The translations under genes were made by a program, and so were the position numbers. This document shows, piece by piece, positions 56,191-64,000 of a DNA stretch of 64,000 nucleotides; positions within the stretch are counted from its first letter, which is position 1; every line of letters begins with the position of its first letter. This DNA comes from Hofstenia miamia (Eukaryota; Xenacoelomorpha; Acoela), in assembly GCA_004352715.1 (NCBI GenBank), contig SCFE01000112.1, forward strand, positions 202,572-266,571, read 5' to 3'. Under the pieces are notes generated by a model. It did no database searches. It was not told the origin of the DNA and saw nothing but the letters and a program-made list of their open reading frames with translations.

Positions 56191-57925
56191 CACTAGAACG
56201 GCGGAACCCGTCAATTGACGATTTTTTTATTTTAAAACTGCTATAGTTTTTTTAAAGAAATATTTTTTATAACCCTCTCGTGAGTTTTTATCATTTTCGA
56301 AGTGACACAAAATGCAAAAGAAAATTTTATGATAACTCATCTTGAAAATAAAATATTGTTGAATATACCTACAACGGCGAAACCCGTCAATTGACGATTT
56401 GAATAATATTAATAAAATTCTAGCAATTTTTAAATGTTAATGGCAACTATTTTACATTATTACATACAGTAAACAATAAATACTTATTGTGAGCTATTCT
56501 GTATTATTACATTTATTGTCAAATTAATTGATATTTATTTCATGTTTTTGTTTAGTGAAATTTATTTTCGAATACATCAATTCACCAAAACATATACATA
56601 CTTCTAAAATTACGATCAAAAACAAGCTTTATTGACATAATTGCAAGAATTTATTTACAAAGCAAGTTCTAAATCTTCTACAGTAAACTTCCAATTGTCA
56701 TTACCAGCTCTTCTAGCACATTCCTTGCTGCAATTGACGATATGACGCAGACTCCATTCATCGAAGATTTGTCTAAAAGCATCTAATGGTGTTTCAACTG
56801 TTCGGCAAGCTCCAGTAGCTCCCACTCGTTCTCTAAATACGTTATGATCTCCTGCCCGANNNNNNNNNNNNNNNNNNNNNNNNNNNNNNNNNNNNNNNNN
56901 NNNNNNNNNNNNNNNNNNNNNNNNNNNNNNNNNNNNNNNNNNNNNNNNNNNNNNNNNNNNNNNNNNNNNNNNNNNNNNNNNNNNNNNNNNNNNNNNNNNN
57001 NNNNNNNNNNNNNNNNNNNNNNNNNNNNNNNNNNNNNNNNNNNNNNNNNNNNNNNNNNNTCTCTAAATACGTTATGATCTCCTGCCCGACCAAGACGTCT
57101 ACCATTGCCATTTCTCACCGGGCGCATAATTGTTCCATCTCGTCCTGTATTTACTTCGCGTTCGGTATCTTCTCCATCTTCGTCATCATCATTAGAGCTG
57201 ACTTCTGCGTCTTCAATATTAGGTTCAACTTCCTCTTCATCTGAATCCCTACCGGATTCATCTCCAGACTCATCGGAAGGAAGCTCAATTACACGTCGCA
57301 AAACTTCTTCTGCTGAAATTCTTCTTCTAGCCATAGTAAAACTGATAAAACAAAATGTAAATTTTGAAATCAAAAGATTGTATATAAATGCAGAAATTAT
57401 AGATGAAATGATGAGACATGACACAAAAGCCAATAAATGTTAAGTTTATTTGAAGTGTATTGTTATTTAGTTCCTATTGGACGAACTAATCAGTTACAAA
57501 AGTCTCTACAATACGCCAGTAGTAAGTATTAGATCTGAGATATATTCAATTTGCGCAACGAATTTGTAACTAACTCGAAACGCTAGCTCTTCATTTCAAT
57601 TCAGGAATGATTTTTCTTGATGAATTATTACACAATCAAGCTAGGTACATTAGCGATAACATTATAATCAATACACTTATATTAAAAAGAAAATAATGAT
57701 GTTGAATTATTGCACAATCGTTTTCATTACATTTTAGAAGGAGATACACTGAACATTTTTTAAACATTTACTGTCAACATATCACTGTATAGTACTTTAG
57801 AATGTATACCACAATATTATATGTTGCTATAATTTTATTATGCTTAAAAACTCATTAAAAAATAAAAATCGTCAATTGACGGGTTTCGCCGTTCTAGGTA
57901 TAACAATTTTCCCGCCGTTGTAGTG
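56191..57925 (-). mobile_element. Internally deleted piggyBac element
   Basis: Flanked by TTAA on both sides (56187-56190, 57926-57929), the piggyBac signature. The outer ends are CACTAGAACGGCGGAACCCG and, reverse-complemented, CACTACAACGGCGGGAAAAT. Inner copies of the same motif, each containing CCCGTCAATTGACG, lie at about 56370-56403 and 57868-57898, so both termini carry subterminal repeats. It encodes one short minus-strand ORF (56655-57334). Confidence 0.85.
56655..57334 (-). CDS. Truncated piggyBac transposase N-terminus
   Basis: The ATG at 57334 opens MARRRISAEEVLRRVIELPS, followed by a long Asp/Glu/Ser-rich segment typical of piggyBac N-termini. The frame runs into 200 Ns (56860-57059). 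The 30 bases on either side of the Ns are identical. If the contigs are overlapped there, the frame continues without a stop through TPLDAFRQIFDEWSLRHI and ends at TAA 56655, giving 149 codons. That is only the N-terminal domain and the first helix of the transposase domain. All catalytic Asp are missing (family length is near 550-600). An AATAAA (56633-56628 on the minus strand) lies 21 bases after the stop, so a short transcript is conceivable. It probably cannot transpose itself. Confidence 0.72.
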
Positions 57926-57929
57926 TTAA

Positions 57930-58273
57930 AAAAATTATCTTCAAATTGTCATAATACTAAAATTATTCATATTTTTAAATATTTTTTGATAGACGGAATT
58001 ATACACCTCCACTAATCGGCACTATAAACGCCACTCAAACAATTCAACGCCTATTAAACGCCAATACACCACAAAAACGACGTCGTTACAACAGTTCTAT
58101 GTTTACTGGGTAGGTATTTACAATTACAATTCATAAAGTAGGCATATGATGTATTTTCAACCGAATACATTTGCGACAGATACCTGTTCTCATGATTAGA
58201 GAACTTCAACACACCAGCAGACCTCAAGCAGGTTCTTGACGAGCATTTACCCCAGTTTAGTTTAATTGCATGC
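57930..58273. other. Right arm of the TA-flanked element and flank
   Basis: The iterated AACGCC/ACGAC part belongs to 56062-58110. The rest, to 58273, is unannotated. Confidence 0.5.
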
Positions 58274-58310
58274 AGTGGCGTACGCAAGGGGGAACATGGT
58301 GGAGCATCAA
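58274..58310. repeat. Solitary end of the CAGTGGCGTACGC MITE family
   Basis: CAGTGGCGTACGCAAGGGGG matches the left end of 15427-15668. No right end was found downstream. Confidence 0.55.
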
Positions 58311-58479
58311 GTAATGTTCATATAATTTTGGCCAGAGAATCTAAATGGGTCGAGTTTGGGTCAAAGTTTTCGGCTCATGCATATCTCCGGTTTCACCCTT
58401 GTATTATAAACATTAAACATTTAACTGGTCTAACAGTTTATCTACTAGTACTTCAAAGTAACAAATTGCCAAGTCAATT

Positions 58480-58905
58480 TTATCAAACTCTGTAATCCTT
58501 TGACATTGAAATATCTATGGATTTATGTCCGCTCATGTAATGATGAAAATTTTTGCCAAAAATTATTTTTTCAATTAGAAATCCGAAAAAGCATTCAAAT
58601 TCCTACCATAGTTGATGTTCAGAAAATAAGAGGGTTTAATGTTCATGTAAGCTACAGCTACACCCAAATGTTTTCCTTTCTGAAGAAAGACTATGTCAGC
58701 TCCGTTCAGGTGCGTAAAGTAAAAGCTCGTCGTGAATTAACGATTTTATCTTGTATGATTTCGAAAATCAATTAGATTTCATTTGTGTTGGCAGACATTC
58801 TCCAGTTCCAATTAATAAACAAAAATTACCATATGTAATACAATGCAATGATATAACAAAGGATTTCTATAAAATTAACATGCAAACTGAATTTTGTAAA
58901 TTATG
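58480..58905 (+). pseudogene. Unrecognised coding-like relic
   Basis: The frame 58500-58775 (starts at a non-ATG codon) and, one frame over, DFENQLDFICVGRHSPVPIN...ITKDFYKINMQTEFCKL to 58903 look like successive parts of one protein joined by a frameshift near 58740. The composition is protein-like. I recognise no family. Confidence 0.35.
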
Positions 58906-59269
58906 AATTTAGGCCGGATGTAAGCAAAAAGGTGAGGCAAGCATTGTGTGTATTTCAGTGATTTAGGACATAAACTGCGAGCATTTTGATATTGTAATTC
59001 TTGATTTCACTAGTAGAGAATAAAACGACTTATTGTTTACTAACATCATTTCGGAAGGAAATAGTTATATAGCAAGTACACAACAAGTAATTCTTCAAAG
59101 AGAGGAAACAATCTTTAAGATGAAGCCAGCAGTACTGATTATGCTGAAAGTGAGACAGCCTGAAAATCGATTTAAGAATCGGATATGTAGCGAATTGTCG
59201 TATATTAGTCAATAGAATTACATATTTTATTTGTACAATAAGCACTGTCACGAATCTATAATCTAAGTT

Positions 59270-59520
59270 TATGTGCAATAGGGTTGCAAACTTTAAACAA
59301 GGAGGATGGTGCAGAGGCGATTGTCAGATCAGGTTTGGGGTGACGGTGTGGGTGTCTTGGTGGACATGGTCAAAGAGAATAGTGGAATGTGTGCCAAGGC
59401 AAAACGAGCAGATCTCTCTAACCAGAGGATCTGGAATATACATCTCTTGTTGAAGAGGCAGAAAAACCAGAAGATTCTGATAAACAAAGTTTAGTAAATT
59501 TCTGTAGCTCATAGACGGGT
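59270..59520 (+). pseudogene. Short coding-like patch, unrecognised
   Basis: The phrases LQTLNKEDGAEAIVRSGLG and, after a one-base shift, DGVGVLVDMVKENSGMCAKA have armadillo-like flavour. They are too short to name and are broken by stops. Confidence 0.25.
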
Positions 59521-59806
59521 TTGTTGAACAATTACAAAGTTAAGCTTCAAAAATAAAAAAATGTTCAATAAGTGTCTCAAAGTGGCCACATATACGTTGA
59601 CGGAAATGTTGAAAAATTATATTAAATTGAGCGAATAGATGGTACACTGCTATAGAGTTTACTGAAATCGAAAAATAAACTTTTTATTCAATCTGCTAAT
59701 GAAAAACATGCAAAAAAATTGACTGAAGCTAACGTGAAAAGAGGTGAACAAATTAAAATGCTGATAGTTTCTTGAGCAAACTCAATGTCGATAAAGGTAT
59801 TAGTTA

Positions 59807-60983
59807 CAGAGGTGTGCGCGGATACAGTTTCATGTACTCGCATCCGCACCGCAAGCGAATTTTCTTACCCGCAACCGCAAGGAATCTACTCGCAACCCCA
59901 CCGCACCGCAAAAAACAATAATCAGTTAACTTTGAATTTAATTTCAACTAAGTAAATCGATGTAAAGGTGTGTTCCCACTATCGATTTTTATCATCTGTC
60001 AAGAAATCGGTGATAAAAGTCGATAGTGTGAACACTCTATCTGCTTTTTTATCGGCTGATAAAAGTCGATAGTCTGAACACTCCATCCGATTTTTTGGCA
60101 AAACAACCATATTACTGTCATCTGATAATTTATCAGCTGATAAAAGTCGATAGTCTGAACNNNNNNNNNNNNNNNNNNNNNNNNNNNNNNNNNNNNNNNN
60201 NNNNNNNNNNNNNNNNNNNNNNNNNNNNNNNNNNNNNNNNNNNNNNNNNNNNNNNNNNNNNNNNNNNNNNNNNNNNNNNNNNNNNNNNNNNNNNNNNNNN
60301 NNNNNNNNNNNNNNNNNNNNNNNNNNNNNNNNNNNNNNNNNNNNNNNNNNNNNNNNNNNNNNNNNNNNNNNNNNNNNNNNNNNNNNNNNNNNNNNNNNNN
60401 NNNNNNNNNNNNNNNNNNNNNNNNNNNNNNNNNNNNNNNNNNNNNNNNNNNNNNNNNNNNNNNNNNNNNNNNNNNNNNNNNNNNNNNNNNNNNNNNNNNN
60501 NNNNNNNNNNNNNNNNNNNNNNNNNNNNNNNNNNNNNNNNNNNNNNNNNNNNNNNNNNNNNNNNNNNNNNNNNNNAAACATTGTTTACATTCCAAGACAA
60601 ACCAATCCATAAACAGATGTTGTTTTTCTTACTGTCAATCAAAAGATAAAAAATTTATCATCTGATAAAAAATCGATAGTCTGAACGCTCTTCCAACTCC
60701 GCATTTTCTGATAAAAAATCGGATGATAAAAAATCGCCAATGTGAACGAAAATAATTGCATTTTCGATTAAAATCTGCTGATAAAAGTCGATAGTGGGAA
60801 CACACCTTAATTAAAGAAACAATATATTCAAAACATTAGTTATCCCTAGGTGGCGTTACAAAATTTGATTGGTTTGTGAAAATTGGAAGCTACGGACACT
60901 GCACGTGGCACCTGCAGTTTAACCGCACCGCACCGCACCGCAAGCATAATTTCTATACCCGCACCGCACCGCGCACACCTCTA
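59807..60983. mobile_element. hAT-like element with iterated CCGCAC, host of a second element
   Basis: Ends CAGAGGTGTGCGCGGATAC / ...CCGCGCACACCTCTA are flanked by the exact 8-base duplication ATTAGTTA (59799-59806 and 60984-60991). CCGCAC/CCGCAA motifs are iterated at both ends, mirrored in orientation. Without the nested element at 59966-60807 it is about 335 bases long. Confidence 0.88.
59966..60807. mobile_element. Harbinger-like element with iterated internal palindromes, cut by an N gap
   Basis: Ends AGGTGTGTTCCCACTATCGA / ...TCGATAGTGGGAACACACCT are nearly perfect inverted repeats flanked by TAA (59963-59965, 60808-60810), a PIF/Harbinger-type target. Inside, GATAAAAGTCGATAGTSTGAAC units recur about every 50-70 bases, in both orientations on the two sides of an N gap (60161-60575). 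It is nested in the CCGCAC hAT-like element. Confidence 0.75.
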
Positions 60984-60991
60984 ATTAGTTA

Positions 60992-62843
60992 TTAACATTA
61001 GATTTGTTGCGAACAGGACATCCTGATCGGCCATTAACTTCAATGCGTTATATTTCGCAATGTCAAAATATCCGTGTTGCTGTCTAAGTGCCCAGGGCCG
61101 CTTTTCGCCTAAATGTAAGTACTAAGGCTCTGCAGAACCCCACTTTTATTGACCCTATTACGATGTAGTCCTAAAAAGATTGCTCGTAATCCCATTCTTT
61201 AAGTTCCTTGTAATGTTTTCGTACCATGATCGCACTCAATCCCAGGGTACAACTTCAATTCTGACTAAAATTAGAAAAACTTATAAGTAGTATACTGTTA
61301 TTCGTTTATAGTTCCAGTATCGTGTTGTCGCAGTTCCATTGACATGTTTAGTTCCAGGTCGCAACTCCCAGTAAATCTTATGGCGCAAGTATTCTCCTCT
61401 CTTAATCTCTATCTTTTAGTGATTTTAGATTTGAAATGTCTTCATTAGTTCGTTAGTTATAAGCGTTTAAACATTTTCTGTTGAAGTCATCGCAGATTTT
61501 CAAAAATTCCTGATGGCTAAATAATTCGTTATCTCACCTCAATTCAAATTGAAATGAGAAATATTGAGAAGTATGTAAGAAATACATGTTTCACCTAATA
61601 GTATGCGGCCATTATTAAGGCTTATTTAGAAACTATGTTTTTCATTGGCTATAAGCAGTAATAAGCTAGTGATGAACACCTTTGCGATAGCACGCGCATA
61701 AAAACGTTTAACTATGCGATTGTATACACAATACAGTATGAGCTCCTTGGCATTCCTTTGGTTCATAACTTGGTTTCAGAGAAATGAAATATATAAAACA
61801 AACTTTTAGCACTTCAAATTTACTAACTAATAAAGTTAATGTTAGTTGGAATTATGCTAAGTTAAAATAGTTTAATCGATTATTTGATTAATCGATTAAC
61901 TGTTACCAGCCGTAAATTATATCCCAGTTTATTATCAAATTGCCTTCATTGTTAAACTTTTTGCAGTTTTTGATTGAATATTAATGCATTTCCTCCTCTA
62001 TTTTTATGTCTAAGCACAACAAACTTTGACTTTGTGCAAGGTGCGCCTGGAAGGGACTTACACAGATTGTCCTCAAAAACAAAATATTTCAGGGTAGTTG
62101 TTGTTCCATAATTGGCATTAAACCTAGGAATCGTCGACATCTTATTGAAAACCGAAACCAATCGGGGCCACAAAAATTCGTGTGATCTCATTTTGTAGCT
62201 TTGTGTATTAGCGATCTAGATTAATTAGTATCAAGTCACAATACCTAGAAGGTAACGAGACGGCCAAGGCCTGGTGGGCACGAAATTATAACCGATTTCA
62301 GAAGTTGGCGAAGCTTCTGCGAAAATGGTGGGCTATTCAGCCATCAAATACACCGGCAGAAAGAATGGCTTCCCTCTCCGGAAATTTCCTTACAAAGAAG
62401 CGTGCTTCTCTGGGAAATTGCCATGCGAAGGAATTGACAATGTTAAATAAAAATTCGATCTGATATAAATTCTACAGTAATTGAATTTATTCTGTGATTG
62501 TTTTTTTATTAAAAATCGAAACCGATTACCGATCGAATTGGAGAAAAATCTACCGAAACCGATCGAGTTCTGTTTTCCTGATATCCACGAGCCCTAATTA
62601 AACCGCTTCATTATCTGAAAACTAGGCATGGAAATAATTTGAATATTTTTATAAAAATCGGATTTCTCATTGAAAAAAAATTCTTATTTGCATGTAATTC
62701 AGGCATGACAACATGTTTTAGCACATATCTTCATCATTGCATGCGCGGGCCCTACTCCATGAATGTACCCATGTAATAACTTTTCAATTTTTTTTAACGG
62801 GCTTGCACAAAATTGTCCAAAATGCGGACACATCGGTTTGTTA
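60992..62843. other. Stretch without a recognised gene
   Basis: GATTAATCGATTAA motifs at 61874-61898 and CGAAACCGAT/CCGATCGA motifs at 62150-62160 and 62517-62565 hint at further motif-iterating element ends, not resolved. No coding frame is supported. Confidence 0.45.
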
Positions 62844-62851
62844 CGTAAAAG

Positions 62852-63392
62852 CAGACACTGGAAATAATTTATTGAAATATATTTTGAACCAAAAATAAAT
62901 TATTTTTATTTTAAGAACAAAAAATAAATAATTGCAATTATTATTATTTTTTTGCAATTATTTTCAAAATTACAGCACACAAGATAAAAACATTATTCAA
63001 TGATTTTCAACAGTTACTCAGCAGATTCATTCGTGGAGGCATATTGATATGCTAGCACTCAAATTGTAAGTCACAATGCTACACGCAATGCAGAACTGAA
63101 TATTTCTAGTTGCGCCTGATTGGTTGGTTGTTTGCAACGCTGATGATGCAGTTTGCCCAGCCGCCGCAGGTTGACCGCTAATGCACTGAATAACGTGAGA
63201 GCTAGCAACGAGCCTTGTCTGTAAACAAATAAATTGTGCCTCAGCGATAAAAATGCCAAATTCCCAGGCAGGCAAAAGAACCAATTATTTTTTCCCAAAA
63301 ATAAATTATTTTTATTTTCTGTTGGTAAAATAAATTATTTCAATATTATTTATTGAAATTATTTCAATAAAATTATTTATTTCCAGTGTCTG
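62852..63392. mobile_element. hAT-like element with iterated AATAATTT/ATTTATTGAAAT motifs
   Basis: Ends CAGACACTGGAAATAATTTA / ...TTATTTCCAGTGTCTG are flanked by the exact 8-base duplication CGTAAAAG (62844-62851 and 63393-63400). Runs of AATAATTT, AAATTATTT and TTATTGAAAT occupy both subterminal zones around a GC-richer non-coding centre (63040-63290). Confidence 0.88.
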
Positions 63393-63441
63393 CGTAAAAG
63401 TAGCACTAGCGGAAATAGGTTTAAAATAAAAAGTTTTGTAT

Positions 63442-63798
63442 TTAAATTCGTCTTGCATTTTTGAAAACTAAGTTGTACATCAATATATTTAATGAGATCA
63501 GGACATTATTCATCGATTTCAAATTTCTGTTCTTAACAAAGTCAACTCTCGCCAGCATGCTATTAAGCTGTTTATGTTGATGTTTTTCAGCACAAATGAA
63601 TTTAATGCGTTCCTCTTCATCATCACTCTTGTCAAAAGAGTTGGAACATTTATAGAAATGCGGCAAATGTTCCACATCTAAATGCGATGACTGTGGAATA
63701 AGCTGTTGTCCTGACCATCGCATGATAAAGGTTTCCAATAAAGCGATTGTAATTTCTAGACTTTTTTGTAGTTCAAATACAAAATCATTTGTTTTCAC
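63442..63798 (-). other. Open frame of 118 codons, unrecognised
   Basis: The frame has protein-like composition (FIMRWSGQQLIPQSSHLD, HLPHFYKCSNSFDKSDDEEE, FICAEKHQHKQL). It has no ATG near its start and a stop just upstream, so it would have to be an exon or a relic. I see no splice site strong enough to decide and recognise no family. Confidence 0.3.
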
Positions 63799-64000
63799 TT
63801 TTAAATTTGTTTTACCTATTTAATAGTTATGTAAGAACACCCTGTAATTTTCATTATGCAATTAAAAACGACTTAACCGAAATGGCATCTCGAAGGCTTG
63901 AATTAACTCTCGCAAAATAATAAATTAGCTTGTAAATTTAAACTAACACTTCGATTTTTTGCAGTTTTGTATGGAGCACCCTGCAACGTTTACTTCAAAT
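63799..64000. other. Window end, nothing recognised
   Basis: Short AT-rich tail of the window. Confidence 0.5.

Larger units (their letters stand above)
56062..58110. mobile_element. TA-flanked TIR element with CCCAGTAAACAT ends, host of a piggyBac
   Basis: The left end CCCAGTAAACATATAATAAC pairs with a right end whose reverse complement reads CCCAGTAAACATAGAACTGT. Both then run into GTAACGACGTCG, and both are bounded by TA (56060-56061, 58111-58112). ACGAC/AACGAC motifs are iterated inside both ends. Without the nested piggyBac and the N run it is about 0.3 kb long and non-coding. The TA target suggests the Tc1/mariner side, but this is not proven. Confidence 0.75.

Noticed and set aside
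62130-62600. Element bounded by GTCGACATC/GATATCCACGAG with CGAAACCGAT motifs
   Set aside because: The two ends match only loosely and no target duplication is visible.

Overview
This window looks like AT-rich nuclear DNA from an invertebrate animal. The sequence shows spliced genes with GT-AG introns (one only 42 bases long), dense (TA)n microsatellites, and remnants of Penelope-like, non-LTR, mariner/Tc1, piggyBac, P-like, hAT-like and Harbinger-like elements. It also holds a MADF-BESS gene and a multi-IQ protein. Nothing fixes the phylum. There is no bacterial organisation, no CRISPR array and no rRNA gene. Nine runs of N (most flanked by (TA)n) and three single Ns show a draft scaffold, and some local duplications sit at those joins.

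Three host loci are reasonably clear. (1) A MADF-BESS gene on the minus strand (52306 down to 46344) is assembled here from three exons with matching splice phases. Its second intron, about 5.2 kb, is packed with transposons. (2) An uninterrupted 821-codon gene on the plus strand (39568-42033) encodes eight IQ motifs. Five full units lie in a 132-base tandem array, two of them identical in DNA. (3) A histidine acid phosphatase (33713-34835, plus) is broken by two frameshifts and has lost the usual Asp of its second catalytic motif.

Between 25 and 35 kb lie decayed cellular genes: a VPS4-like AAA ATPase fragment, an annexin-like gene with several disablements and a LINE between its two halves, two unrecognised coding-like relics, and the broken phosphatase.

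The rest is mostly mobile DNA. LINE reverse-transcriptase relics lie at 9.5-11.3, 25.9-26.6 and 29.5-30.2 kb. Penelope-like relics (RT plus GIY-YIG) lie at 5.3-6.2 and 37.5-38.3 kb, both directly against (TA)n. Mariner/Tc1 pieces lie at 19.0, 32.8 and 44.1 kb. A P-like element with a THAP domain lies at 47.2-49.3 kb. An internally deleted piggyBac lies inside a TA-flanked element at 56.1-58.1 kb. A TE-associated ORF of unknown class lies at 23.1-24.2 kb. At least nine short elements have terminal inverted repeats and exact 8-base target duplications (hAT-like). Several families carry their own iterated subterminal motif (CTCGG, CCGGATA, GATTTAAATC, CCGCAC, AATAATTT). Several elements are nested, so relative insertion order can be read. 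The remaining stretches are AT-rich with nothing I can identify.
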